NCBI RefSeq assembly: GCF_000332295.1
Contig: NZ_KB235930.1
Coordinates: forward strand, 749,895-813,894
Direction: 5' to 3'
Length of the DNA stretch: 64,000 nt
From: Fortiea contorta PCC 7126
GTDB lineage: Bacteria > Cyanobacteriota > Cyanobacteriia > Cyanobacteriales > Nostocaceae
The notes below the pieces were generated by a model. The model did not search any database. It was not told the origin of the DNA and saw nothing but the letters and a program-made list of their open reading frames with translations. Shown one piece after another: positions 18,350 through 27,684 of this stretch. Position numbers and translations under genes: made by a program. The first letter of the stretch is position 1. Each line of letters begins with the position of its first letter.

Positions 18350-19318
18350 CTAGTGTAAAGTTAATAATCTAGATATTTTTAATTTGCTTAAATAGAAACA
18401 ACTTAAAAAAGTTGCAACTAGTCGCGTCATTTCATAAGCAGCAACATCATCACTTTTCAAGACTTTTTGGTGTCGGATATAATGCAAAATTATTTTGCAG
18501 ATATCAGTAAAAATATATATAAAAAAAGCAAAAGGTCTTTGCCAATTTTTGAGTAGAAGCATACGCAAATGATAGCGAGCTAAACCAACTCCGCGCATGA
18601 GAGAAATTAAGTAATCTTTTTCTAAGCGCCAAGATGGAATAATGTGGTCTACTATCATTGCTGGGTTATACCAAATTTCCCAACCAGCACGGTGAATGTA
18701 TAGTAAAGATTCGGCGTCTTCACTTCCTAACATAGATGAACCAATTCTACCAACTAAAAAAAGGCGAGTTGGGACATGTTCTTTCCATACATTTCTGCGT
18801 ACAACTAAACCAGCAGAAGGAGGAAATCCCTTTTTATGAGGTTCATATATCTGAGGTTTATCGCCCCTTTCTGTTATTGCGAGATAAAATAAAATCGGCT
18901 TGAGTTTTGCAGGTGGTTCTACTTCAAAAGCACCATGAATTTGACTAGCGCAGGCTCCTAATTTTGGGTGTTCTGCGAAAAATTTATGCGCTTCTATAAT
19001 CCAATTAGGTGCTGGTAAATTATCATCATCCAAAAAACCAACAACTTGTCCTCTAGCCTCAACTATAGCTCTTGTTCTGGCAAATGCCGCGCCTTGTTCG
19101 GCTTCAAAAATGTATTTTAACGGAAATGAATGAGTCCAATTATTTTGATATTCATCAATAAGTTTGGCTGTATTATCTACACTATTATTATCGACAACAA
19201 TAATTTCCCAATTAAGGTTTTCTACTCCGATTTGATTAATTAAACGTTCTATGACTACTGGTAAACGCATCTCTCCGTTATAAGTAGGAATGGCCACAGT
19301 AAAATCAATATTATTCAT
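18350..19318 (-). CDS. hpsE: family 2 glycosyltransferase, HpsE-like (copy 2)
   Basis: About 322 residues from MNNIDFTVAIPTYNGEMRLP. This start is chosen because its ATG overlaps the upstream TGA by four bases; a start 33 bp earlier is also open. GT2 features are WEIIVVDNNSVDNT and GFLDDDNLPAPNW (DDD metal site). The C-terminal third carries IPSWRLEKDYLISLMRGVGL and a hydrophobic segment (FFIYIFTDICKIILHYI) that may anchor it to the membrane. It is clearly paralogous to the gene just upstream over its whole length. HpsE identity is inferred from the N-terminal motif and the adjacent hps genes. Confidence 0.8.
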   Translation of the reverse strand: MNNIDFTVAIPTYNGEMRLPVVIERLINQIGVENLNWEIIVVDNNSVDNTAKLIDEYQNNWTHSFPLKYIFEAEQGAAFARTRAIVEARGQVVGFLDDDNLPAPNWIIEAHKFFAEHPKLGACASQIHGAFEVEPPAKLKPILFYLAITERGDKPQIYEPHKKGFPPSAGLVVRRNVWKEHVPTRLFLVGRIGSSMLGSEDAESLLYIHRAGWEIWYNPAMIVDHIIPSWRLEKDYLISLMRGVGLARYHLRMLLLKNWQRPFAFFIYIFTDICKIILHYIRHQKVLKSDDVAAYEMTRLVATFLSCFYLSKLKISRLLTLH

Positions 19319-20283
19319 TGTTTCTCCAAATTTAGATAGCCATTTTTCCACAAATAAATAGGACTAATTAAACTATTTAATATTAGTTCCATTTCACAAG
19401 CAGCCACTAAATCAGTCTTAACTTTGGTGCGATATTTGAGTAGATGAAATAATATTCTGCTGGTGTCAGTGATTAGATAAATAATTATTGTCAATGGTAT
19501 CAACCATCGTTGAATACCTATGCTTCGAGTCACATAACGGCTAAGTCCGATTCCCCGAAAAAAGGGAATTAAATAATCTCTTTGTAAACGCCTACTTGGT
19601 ATTTTGTGGCTCATCTGCATTGTCGGGTTATACCAAATTTCCCAACCTGCTTTTTGCATGTAAGACAAAACCTCTAAATCTTCACTAGTCAACATATTTC
19701 CTGCGACTCTACCTGTTAAAATGCATTGACTAGGAACACTTTCTAACCAAGCTTGTTTACGCACAACAAGTCCCGCTGAAGGGGGTAATAGTTTTTGGCG
19801 CGGGTCGTACTTTATAGGTTGTGTTCCTCGTTCTGTAATTGCTAAAAATGGAGCAATTCGATGAAAATTGTCTGGGGGATTAATTTCAAAATCTGGAGAA
19901 ATTTGACTTCCACAAGCGCCTGCTTTTGGGTGTTTCTGTAGAAAAGCATAAGCAGATACAACCCAATCTGACGCCGGCCAGTTGTCATCATCAACAAAGC
20001 CAATCAATGGAGCGCTGCTTTCTTGGATAGCTCTTTTTCTGGCGAAAGCCGCACCTTGTTGTTGCTCAAAGCAATAACTTAAAGGATGAGCATCTGGCCA
20101 ATCTAGTTGATATTCTTGAACAATTTTCGCGGTGTTATCAGTGCTATTGTTATCGACTACAAGAACTTCCCAATAGAGAGTTTGGTGATAAACTTGCGAT
20201 CGCAATCGCTCTAACACTTGCGGTAAGCGTCTTTCACCATTATATGTACAAATTGCCACAGTTAAGTCAACAAATGTGGTCAT
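19315..20283 (-). CDS. hpsE: family 2 glycosyltransferase, HpsE-like (copy 1)
   Basis: About 322 residues starting MTTFVDLTVAICTYNGERRL. The ATG at 20283 has GAGG nine bases upstream and is preferred over a GTG 15 bp earlier. Key motifs are VLVVDNNSTDNT, GFVDDDNWPASDW and IPSRRLQRDYLIPFFRGIGL, with a hydrophobic stretch (IPLTIIIYLITDTSRILF) near the C-terminus. It is the first gene of the minus-strand glycosyltransferase operon, divergent from hpsA. With the next gene it forms a tandem duplicate; which copy is the orthologue of characterised HpsE cannot be told here. Confidence 0.8.
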   Translation of the reverse strand: MTTFVDLTVAICTYNGERRLPQVLERLRSQVYHQTLYWEVLVVDNNSTDNTAKIVQEYQLDWPDAHPLSYCFEQQQGAAFARKRAIQESSAPLIGFVDDDNWPASDWVVSAYAFLQKHPKAGACGSQISPDFEINPPDNFHRIAPFLAITERGTQPIKYDPRQKLLPPSAGLVVRKQAWLESVPSQCILTGRVAGNMLTSEDLEVLSYMQKAGWEIWYNPTMQMSHKIPSRRLQRDYLIPFFRGIGLSRYVTRSIGIQRWLIPLTIIIYLITDTSRILFHLLKYRTKVKTDLVAACEMELILNSLISPIYLWKNGYLNLEKQ

Positions 20284-20771
20284 ACCTAGCAACCTCACAC
20301 AACAGCAGTCTGATCATCAAAGAGCTTTGGCTGAATTTTTTCCCTTAATGGATATCTATTATTGGGAGTGAAAATCCTGGTCTTTACAACAAAGGGTGTG
20401 TAAGCGTCAGTGCAATATAACCGCTTTGTGCTCGTTTTTAGAATACCCAGATCATCGTCAGAAGTAACACTTTGTGATAACACTTGCCAAAGTAAAAAAC
20501 AATAATTATTAGGTAAAATTTTTGTGATCAACAATGATGTTTTTTTAAACTCAATGGGTATCCTTAATTTGTAAAGGTAGACGCCGATAATTCCCAATAT
20601 TCTTACTGGAATTGGGTGTGACCTAATTTCCCAAATCTTGACGATATATACTTGGCGGGGTGTGCGATCGCACCCCCTTATCAGCGTATCTGTCGTACAA
20701 GTTTTTTGGCTGGGGATGATTAAGTAAACACAAGCGTCTACTCTCACAATTTTGGTTTGAAACAGATAATT
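20284..20771. promoter_or_regulatory. divergent promoter region between glycosyltransferase operon and hpsA
   Basis: About 490 bp must drive both arms of the hps locus. It includes a HIP1-like GCGATCGC near 20665. I looked for the reported SigJ-type box (GGGAATACT) and found only a weak reverse-strand match, GGGTATTCT near 20445. A 150-codon minus-strand frame at 20295-20747 spans the region but has no protein-like features. Confidence 0.4.
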
Positions 20772-23700
20772 ATGATTAAGCGTAAACGCACCAGGGGATT
20801 TACCCGTACCTTACTAAAAATTTTTCAAACTCTCAAAAGATTTTTCATCCGCAATATTCAATGGCTCTTGCGTAGCCTACCTAGAACATCTCGAAGACAT
20901 AAAGAAAGTGGATTTGTGCTACCAACAACTGTCATGCTTTTATTGATAGTAACCTTGGTAGTAACAGCTTTACTTTTTCGCACTTTCAGTCGGACAACGC
21001 AAGCAATTAGCGAACGCCAACAGCAAGTAATTTATAACACGGCGACACCAGCAATTGACCGTGCTAAAGCTAAGATAGAGTACCTATTTAGGCAAGATAC
21101 TCGTTTACCTGCTGGTGTACCTTCAGATAGCACCATACAAAACATCTTTCAAGCGCCTGCTAGCGGTGATGACGTTTATAAATTACCTGATGAAACACGC
21201 CTAGATTTTAAAGACACTAACAATAACCCTGGCATTGGCTGGTATTTTAGACAAAATAATAAAACAATAGCCTACTCAATTATCTTTAAAAAACAAGTAA
21301 GAAATACCACTGGTAGTGGTAATGCGGCTTCCGTCACAGATAGTGCTAGTAATAAAGCACCTTATTTAGTTGTTCGCAACGGGCCTGTAAATACTAGTAA
21401 TTCGGGAGGAATATGTGATACCACAATTCAATTAGCATCGGATGAAAGAGATTGGGAACCAATTACTTCTGCTACTTTAGCTAAAACTTTTCAAGTGACT
21501 GCTTTTGCTGTTGAGAACGCCAACAAAGCAAATCGAACAATCACGACACTAGAGTTACAACAAGATAGACAAGCGGATAAAGGTAATAAATGGGGAGCTT
21601 ATTTCCGCTACGATTTAGAACTATTTCATGGCTCCTCTACTAACTTCCGTTGGAATGGGGCAATGCACAGCGATGCTAATATGTTCTTAGCGCCATACGG
21701 TAGTTTTAGAGCCTACTTGATTAGTTCACCTGCATCTTGTGTGAATACGTCTGCCAACGACTCGAAAATCACAGTCAGTAAGTATTCAGATACGTCAGGA
21801 AATGTTACCTTTGAAGGGCAAATCGCCGCCGGTAGATTAGCTCAAGAACCGAATGAAATATACGGTGGTAATTCAACAATTGATTTGTACAACGGCAGTT
21901 TAGCACCTACTGGCTCCCCTTCTTTAACAAAAGATAACGACTCTGTTACTCCTGATAATGCTAACGAAAGTACTATCTTGCCAGCACATATTGCAGTTGA
22001 ACCAGTGGCTCTGATGACACAAGATGTATTTAAATCACGAGGTTCAGATACAACAAATACAAGCTACAGAACCACAGACTGGAAATCTAGCAACTTCGTG
22101 CAAAGAAAGAGAATTTATAATGAGGAGGCGATTCCTCCTTATCTAGATGATACTTATCGGGCTGACAATCGCTATGGCCCAAACCCCACCTATGATGGCA
22201 AGCCGTTCGCCAATAGTCAAATCAAAATCCCCTCTGCTAGCAAAGCTGGCGATGTCATTCCCTCCACAGACACCAATTACAGCGCCCTCACCAGAAATGA
22301 TCCTCCTACTAATAATCCCGAAGCAGTTGGTTTAGATGGTTACTGGGAAAGACGAGCAGTTAAAGGAGGTTTGCGAGTTGTTGTGGGACAAAGGCTGCTA
22401 CTGGGGAATCCATTAGCTGTGCCTACAAACGCCGAACTTCCTTCTAGTAGAAAACATGAGTTTCTGCAGCGCCGCACTCAAAGGGATAATCTATCTGCTG
22501 TCCAAGCTACGGCTGTCTATCACTACAAAAGCGGGAGCGGAACCACACCCGTTGCTTGTATGGCCACAACAGTTCATCCAGGAACTGCGGAAACACTCAA
22601 GCGCAGTGCTACCTTTGAAACAATCAAGTTCCGAAATTCTGCTGATACTGAACTAACACGGACTATTAGCGACTTTTTCACAGGTAGAGGTACAAATGGT
22701 TGGGAATTTAGCTATCCTGGTGCGAGTACTGCTTTAGAAAATGCCAGAAAGAATTTGGCAGATTTCGCGGGAGATCCAGATGGGGCTTTTCCAGCTAAAC
22801 AAGAAGCATCGACATCAACCATCATGCACCCCTATCCCGAACTAGCTAGATATGGGGACTTTTCTAATCTGCGTCGGGCGCTGTCAGGTACGAGTATTGC
22901 AGATGAAGCCTATAAAGATACGGCTAATTGTCTATTGGGGATGTTGGCTTACAACATTAATTATTTGAATGATTACGATTATGGCAAAAACTGGCATCTA
23001 ACAAATACTTCAGCGCTTTTGGATGATTTAAATGCAGCTTTATTAACTGCTGCAAGTTCCGTTGCTGTCAATCAACCAGAACAAGCGATCGCTGCTTTAG
23101 AAGCTTCTTCAGTAGATAATAAAGTTGAATTAGTTAAACTCGCTAAGCTAATTGCTGCCAAAGAGCAAGTAGACCGCGATCGCCGAAATAACGTCAGTTA
23201 CACTTGCACCAAAACCAAGTTTAATGCACTTGCCACTGCTTTGGATAAATTGTGTCCGGCTGGTGCGAAATATGAAGCTTTGTACTACATTTTTCCCACC
23301 GCAGACCATGCTGAAGCCCGTACTGACACATATATCACCGGCACATCGGTCAACCCAACTTCTCTAACAACCCGCTACAAAGCTATTACTATTGCAGACA
23401 TAGCCGCTACCACTACCCCAAATACAGGAACTTGGAGTGTACCCAGAAGTGATGTTACTGCCACTGTTGGTACTGCTAGTAACCTACCTAATAACAACAC
23501 AACAAATTTAAACAACTTGGTTAGATATATTGATGCAGCAGGTACTACAACATACTATCAAGTTGCTTTTAAAGATGCCGCCTTATTCAATGGTCGGGAA
23601 ATGATGAATGTGCGGGTGTTGGACGTTGACCTGAACCTGCTGCGGACAAATAGCCTCAGTGGTGATACATGGCTACCGATTAACGATAACACTGCTACCG

Positions 23701-25088
23701 ATACTAATGCGCCTCCTCCCAACGGTCTAGTATACGCCTTCCGCGAAGATGCAGTTAGAGAAGATGCGATCGCCAGACCTGTCCCGACAACAACTCCTAC
23801 CACGGCTATAGAAGGCATGAATGCTACTCCGGGGAGTCTCAGAGACCCCGTTGTCTCTAGTAACGGTATCAGCGTCAAACCTGTAGATTATTTTCCTGAC
23901 CCAGACCGCCGTCCTTTTGGCTTTCGTTTGAAAAACGGCTCTAGATTAGATCGTGGTACAAACAGTGCAGGCATGACATTTGTATCAGATAATACTGTGT
24001 ATATTCAAGGAGACTTTAATTTACACAGCACTGATGGTACTAACTCTGCCAGCACATTATTAGAAGAGTTCAAAAATGCCGATACCACCAGTGCTACCCC
24101 TGATAACCAAGGTAAACTCAAGGACGACTGGAGCAACTTTTATACACGAAATCGCAAGGATGACAGGTTTGCAAAACCAGCAACAGATACTTGGCGCCCC
24201 ACAGAGGTGCTCGGTGATGCTGTCACTATCGTGTCAAGTAATTTTTGCGACGGTAGCATAGAAGACGGCATTATTTACCCCAACGTCACTCCCCCGACCG
24301 ATTTACCTACTAGGTATGGTTGCGATTCGACTACCAGCGGCCCGCAATACACTTCCTATCTCAACCAAAACCGTCCCAGTGCAAAACTGACTGACTTTCT
24401 AACCACAAGAAAAGGTTTAAATGATAGTGCTTGGGCGCGGGAAAATCCCGCCGATAGCGCCTCTCCCGTCAGAATATCTGCAACCGGCAAACCTTGGTAT
24501 CTGAACACTAGCAGCACTGAAACACAATATGAGGAGATGAATCACCCCCTCCCATCGAGTCCTCCATCGCCCAAAACGTACCTGAGATTCAGTGAAACTG
24601 ATCCAAATTGCACCGTGGTTGCTACTAGAAAATGTGTCGGTGTGGCTTCCGCAACGAGAGTGAACACAATCCTGGTTCAAAACATTATTCCCTCTCGAGG
24701 TCAACAATCCTATGGCGGTTTTCACAACTTCCCACGGATGATTGAAAACTGGAATGGTAAGGACTTACATATCGGTGGAGCTTTTATACAGTTGAGGTTT
24801 AGCACTCAAGCCACAGGTCTTTTCGACCAAGATGCTTGGGAAGTTGGTACTAGCACTACTACTGCTAGCCAGGAGCGATATTTCAACCCACCCAATCGTC
24901 GCTGGGGTTATGATGTCGCGCTCCAATTCCAAACAGCAGGCCCTGTCGCCCGACGCTTCAAAACCCCAGGGACTACCCGCAGTGAGGTTTATCGTGAATT
25001 ACCTTTAGATGATCCATACATTCAGAAGCTGCGCTGTGCAAAAGACTCAGATGGAAACCAGATTGATTCCATCGCTAGTTGTACTTAA
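20772..25088 (+). CDS. hpsA: HpsA-like hormogonium polysaccharide secretion protein
   Basis: A very large (1438-residue) protein with one hydrophobic helix near the N-terminus (GFVLPTTVMLLLIVTLVVTA, about residues 45-64) after a basic cytoplasmic head. The helix resembles a prepilin segment (SG then FVLPT), but has Thr where pilins have Glu5. The rest is a Ser/Thr/Asn-rich, presumably extracytoplasmic domain with scattered cysteines. ATG 20772 is preferred over a TTG 15 bp upstream. HpsA and linked pseudopilins are needed for hormogonium polysaccharide secretion and gliding in Nostoc punctiforme. The identity rests on size, topology and the pseudopilin genes immediately downstream. Confidence 0.82.
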   Translation: MIKRKRTRGFTRTLLKIFQTLKRFFIRNIQWLLRSLPRTSRRHKESGFVLPTTVMLLLIVTLVVTALLFRTFSRTTQAISERQQQVIYNTATPAIDRAKAKIEYLFRQDTRLPAGVPSDSTIQNIFQAPASGDDVYKLPDETRLDFKDTNNNPGIGWYFRQNNKTIAYSIIFKKQVRNTTGSGNAASVTDSASNKAPYLVVRNGPVNTSNSGGICDTTIQLASDERDWEPITSATLAKTFQVTAFAVENANKANRTITTLELQQDRQADKGNKWGAYFRYDLELFHGSSTNFRWNGAMHSDANMFLAPYGSFRAYLISSPASCVNTSANDSKITVSKYSDTSGNVTFEGQIAAGRLAQEPNEIYGGNSTIDLYNGSLAPTGSPSLTKDNDSVTPDNANESTILPAHIAVEPVALMTQDVFKSRGSDTTNTSYRTTDWKSSNFVQRKRIYNEEAIPPYLDDTYRADNRYGPNPTYDGKPFANSQIKIPSASKAGDVIPSTDTNYSALTRNDPPTNNPEAVGLDGYWERRAVKGGLRVVVGQRLLLGNPLAVPTNAELPSSRKHEFLQRRTQRDNLSAVQATAVYHYKSGSGTTPVACMATTVHPGTAETLKRSATFETIKFRNSADTELTRTISDFFTGRGTNGWEFSYPGASTALENARKNLADFAGDPDGAFPAKQEASTSTIMHPYPELARYGDFSNLRRALSGTSIADEAYKDTANCLLGMLAYNINYLNDYDYGKNWHLTNTSALLDDLNAALLTAASSVAVNQPEQAIAALEASSVDNKVELVKLAKLIAAKEQVDRDRRNNVSYTCTKTKFNALATALDKLCPAGAKYEALYYIFPTADHAEARTDTYITGTSVNPTSLTTRYKAITIADIAATTTPNTGTWSVPRSDVTATVGTASNLPNNNTTNLNNLVRYIDAAGTTTYYQVAFKDAALFNGREMMNVRVLDVDLNLLRTNSLSGDTWLPINDNTATDTNAPPPNGLVYAFREDAVREDAIARPVPTTTPTTAIEGMNATPGSLRDPVVSSNGISVKPVDYFPDPDRRPFGFRLKNGSRLDRGTNSAGMTFVSDNTVYIQGDFNLHSTDGTNSASTLLEEFKNADTTSATPDNQGKLKDDWSNFYTRNRKDDRFAKPATDTWRPTEVLGDAVTIVSSNFCDGSIEDGIIYPNVTPPTDLPTRYGCDSTTSGPQYTSYLNQNRPSAKLTDFLTTRKGLNDSAWARENPADSASPVRISATGKPWYLNTSSTETQYEEMNHPLPSSPPSPKTYLRFSETDPNCTVVATRKCVGVASATRVNTILVQNIIPSRGQQSYGGFHNFPRMIENWNGKDLHIGGAFIQLRFSTQATGLFDQDAWEVGTSTTTASQERYFNPPNRRWGYDVALQFQTAGPVARRFKTPGTTRSEVYRELPLDDPYIQKLRCAKDSDGNQIDSIASCT

Positions 25089-25106
25089 AGTCAAAGGGGG
25101 GATAAA

Positions 25107-25799
25107 GTGTCAAATCAATCAAGCTTGTTAAAAATTTATTTTCAACTACAAAAGCTAGTTGCTAAAACCAACTCAACGCAGGGGTTCACCATCATTGAAT
25201 CGCTGATGGCCATAGTGGTAATTACTATCCTCTTAGTAGCAATTACACCACCAATTTTTTTAGCAGTAGCTACTCGTGTTCAAAATCAAAAAGCTGAACA
25301 GGCCATGCAATTAGCACAACGTCAAGTTGATGAAGTGCGAGTATTAATTGAAAAGGGAAACTACACCAATGATAATTTGACAACGATTTTACCTGATGGA
25401 GGAACAGGTGCGGCTGATGCAGTTGCTGCGCCTACATCATCATTTACCTGTAGTCCGCTCACCAGTGCTAGCGCTTGTGAGTTTGATGTTAATAACGATG
25501 GGAGAACAGATTTTTTTATTCAAAAGTTTCGCACTAAATCAGCTACTCAAGGAGGCGTAGTAGTTGCTTTTAATATGGGTGTAAGAGTGTATTCAGCGCT
25601 AGCTAATGGACAATCTGGGTTAGAAACAACTCAAGCTTCTCTTAAATTCACCACAGAGCAAGGAAGTCAGCGCAAGTATCCTTTAGCAGTGATTTACACT
25701 CCCATAGTCCGCAGCGATATCAAAGATTCTTTGAATAAATACAGGGAATTTTTGAATCCTTCTCCTTCTCCTTCTTCTTCTCCTTCTCCTTCTCCTTAG
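25107..25799 (+). CDS. hpsB: HpsB-like pseudopilin
   Basis: A 230-residue type IV pilin-like protein starting at GTG with AGGGGGG just upstream. The prepilin site is QG then FTIIESLMAIVVITILLVA, with the conserved Glu at +5. It would be cleaved by prepilin peptidase and assemble into a secretion-linked pseudopilus in the cell envelope. It follows hpsA by 18 bp. Its C-terminus is an odd low-complexity Pro-Ser tail (NPSPSPSSSPSPSP) encoded by a CT-rich hexamer repeat. Two palindromic repeats separate it from the next gene. Confidence 0.8.
   Translation: MSNQSSLLKIYFQLQKLVAKTNSTQGFTIIESLMAIVVITILLVAITPPIFLAVATRVQNQKAEQAMQLAQRQVDEVRVLIEKGNYTNDNLTTILPDGGTGAADAVAAPTSSFTCSPLTSASACEFDVNNDGRTDFFIQKFRTKSATQGGVVVAFNMGVRVYSALANGQSGLETTQASLKFTTEQGSQRKYPLAVIYTPIVRSDIKDSLNKYREFLNPSPSPSSSPSPSP
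25753..25797 (+). repeat. CT-rich hexamer microsatellite encoding the Pro-Ser tail
   Basis: Imperfect repeats of CCTTCT units at the 3' end of the hpsB-like gene run to its stop codon. In frame they encode alternating Pro and Ser. Slippage by whole units would alter tail length without shifting the frame. Confidence 0.7.
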
Positions 25800-25806
25800 C
25801 AAAGAT

Positions 25807-25884
25807 GTAGGTTGGGTTTCGTTCCTCAACCCAACACCCAAAGTTTTGCAATTGTTGGGTTTCACTCCGTTCTACCCAACCTAC
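25807..25884. repeat. foldback repeat (GTAGGTTGGGT arms)
   Basis: GTAGGTTGGGT at 25807-25817 is perfectly inverted at 25874-25884. The interior carries further matching GGGTTTC/CAACCCAAC units. Elements with these arms are common between genes of filamentous cyanobacteria and look like MITE or REP-type sequences. Confidence 0.75.
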
Positions 25885-25895
25885 GTTTGTTCTGC

Positions 25896-25934
25896 TCAGA
25901 TACCCGACTTCTTCAAGAAATCGGGGATATCTGA
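25896..25934. repeat. hairpin repeat (TCAGATA...TATCTGA)
   Basis: TCAGATACCCGACTTCTT faces AAGAAATCGGGGATATCTGA across a single base, with two mismatches or bulges. It lies 11 bp after the preceding foldback repeat and 49 bp before the next hps gene. Confidence 0.7.
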
Positions 25935-25983
25935 GAATTTTGAATGTTAATTATCTGCTCTTTTGTAATTAGCTTTAACAAAT

Positions 25984-27066
25984 ATGAATATCAAAAATCT
26001 GAAATTTTTCCTTAAATTTCGGCGAAGTTATCCAAAAAAATCTGTGACAGCGGGATTCACTCTCATCGAACTTTTAGTAGCGCTATTAATTGCTTCTTTA
26101 ATTATTTCGGCTTTGTTGTCGTTGGTTGTGGATTTATTGCAAGTTGACCGCAGAGAAGCATCTCGCACTGAAACTCAGCGGGAAATGCAAATGGCTTTAA
26201 ATTATATAACTTCAGAATTGCGGGAAGCAGTTTATGTTTATGATGGCAATTGTTTTCAAAAAACAGGCCAAGGAAATATCACAACTACATCCGGTGTCAC
26301 AACTGTAGACCCAAATTATTGTCCTGGTTGGGAAAACCACTTACCAATCGATTCATTTACTAATCAAACACCTGTGCTGGCTTTTTGGAAACCAGAAACT
26401 ATTATTGATGGGAACATACCTGATCTTTCTACTTGTACAGGTACCACAGCACAAGAGTGTAAAGACCTGCGAGTTAAGCGTCGCGTCTACACATTAGTAG
26501 TTTATTTACAATCAACTGATAAGTCTGATAATAAGTGGCAAGGAAAATCTAGAATTACTAGATATGCTTTAAGTAAATACAAAAATCTTCCTACTGAACT
26601 GGAGCAATCTGCAGGATATGTTGACCCATCTTTGGAAGATGGTACTAGTTTTCAAACATGGCCCAGAAATAGCAAAGGTGATAACTTGCAAAAAGGGACT
26701 ACAGCGCAACGATTATCAGATATGGCGCTTAATGCACCAGATGTTTTAGTCGATTTTGTCGATGATCCTGATGCAACTGATGTTAAGGTTCCGGAGTGTG
26801 ACACCAGCAAAAATTATATACGCAGCCCGAAAACAACAATTAACACCACAACTGCGACAACTAGCTTTAATAGCTTTTTTGCTTGTGTGAGAACTGTTGT
26901 ACCGACTACAACATCGGTAATTGTTCCCAGTGGGATTAACCAAGATGTAGTTCTTTATCTCAGGGGAAATGCTAATGGTAGACCTGGAGTTAGCAATGAC
27001 GGTTTTCGTCCAGTTTTACAAACGCAAGTACTTGTCCGTGGCGTAGTTAATAAAATTCCTGAATAA
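25984..27066 (+). CDS. hpsC: HpsC-like pseudopilin
   Basis: A 360-residue prepilin-like protein. After a basic leader, the cleavage site is AG then FTLIELLVALLIASLIISA, with Glu at +5. The following segment (QREMQMALNYITSELREA) matches the PilW/GspJ-like minor pilin pattern. The large C-terminal domain is Thr-rich with several cysteines. Its probable job is that of a minor pseudopilin in the hps secretion machine. It is separated from hpsB by 184 bp filled with two palindromic repeats, which could lower expression of downstream genes. Confidence 0.78.
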   Translation: MNIKNLKFFLKFRRSYPKKSVTAGFTLIELLVALLIASLIISALLSLVVDLLQVDRREASRTETQREMQMALNYITSELREAVYVYDGNCFQKTGQGNITTTSGVTTVDPNYCPGWENHLPIDSFTNQTPVLAFWKPETIIDGNIPDLSTCTGTTAQECKDLRVKRRVYTLVVYLQSTDKSDNKWQGKSRITRYALSKYKNLPTELEQSAGYVDPSLEDGTSFQTWPRNSKGDNLQKGTTAQRLSDMALNAPDVLVDFVDDPDATDVKVPECDTSKNYIRSPKTTINTTTATTSFNSFFACVRTVVPTTTSVIVPSGINQDVVLYLRGNANGRPGVSNDGFRPVLQTQVLVRGVVNKIPE

Positions 27067-27087
27067 TATTCGGTTTGGAGACGACAG

Positions 27088-27621
27088 ATGAAGATGTTAT
27101 TACTGTTGAAAAAATCAGAGGCTGGTTACACTTTATTAGAAATGCTTGTTGTTGTGCTGATGATTGGTGTTTTGTCAGTCATCGCTGTACCCGGTTGGCT
27201 GGGATTTGTGAATCAACAGCGATTAAATACTGCACAAAATAAAACTTTGACATCATTGCGAGATGCTCAAATCAAAGCCCAAAAAGAAAAATTGCGTTGG
27301 CAAGCTTGTTTTTGGGATAATGGTACTCAAGTTTTTTCATCTGTGCAACGTGTCCCTGCAAATAACAATTGTCAGGTGACTAATGGTGAACCTTTGATTG
27401 AAAAATCTCAGAATATAAAAATACTTAATTCTTCGATGGTTCAAGCTCCTATTAATAGTGGTTACTATCGAATTCGGTTCAATCATGATGGTTCTGTAGT
27501 AACTGGAGAAAAGGGTAAAATTACTTTTGCACCTCGCAATGCTAGTGCTCCCAAAGCTTGTGTGATTGTGGAAACTTTGCTAGGTTCAATACGCTCTGTT
27601 AAAGATGCTAAATGTGATTAA
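27088..27621 (+). CDS. GspH-type pseudopilin, hps cluster
   Basis: A 177-residue prepilin-like protein with the site EAG then YTLLEMLVVVLMIGVLSVI (Glu at +5), followed by PGWLGFVNQQRLNTAQNK. Size and layout fit the GspH/FimT class of minor pseudopilins. It lies 21 bp after hpsC. It is a close paralogue of the next gene, sharing the RLNTAQ and KEKLxWQ blocks. One of the two is likely the gene called hpsD in Nostoc, but I cannot say which. Confidence 0.78.
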   Translation: MKMLLLLKKSEAGYTLLEMLVVVLMIGVLSVIAVPGWLGFVNQQRLNTAQNKTLTSLRDAQIKAQKEKLRWQACFWDNGTQVFSSVQRVPANNNCQVTNGEPLIEKSQNIKILNSSMVQAPINSGYYRIRFNHDGSVVTGEKGKITFAPRNASAPKACVIVETLLGSIRSVKDAKCD

Positions 27622-27684
27622 TTTGTTGCATTGATTAACCTTTTCTGATTTTTTAATGTAAAAAATAACCAATTTGGGTAACAA

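Noticed and set aside
20295-20747. 150-codon minus-strand open frame between the glycosyltransferase operon and hpsA
   Set aside because: It covers a divergent promoter region, overlaps the start of a real gene in another frame, and its translation lacks any domain-like pattern.
25683-25865. Arg-rich 60-codon minus-strand frame
   Set aside because: It is the complement of the CT-rich hexamer repeat at the hpsB end; poly-Arg is an artefact of the repeat.
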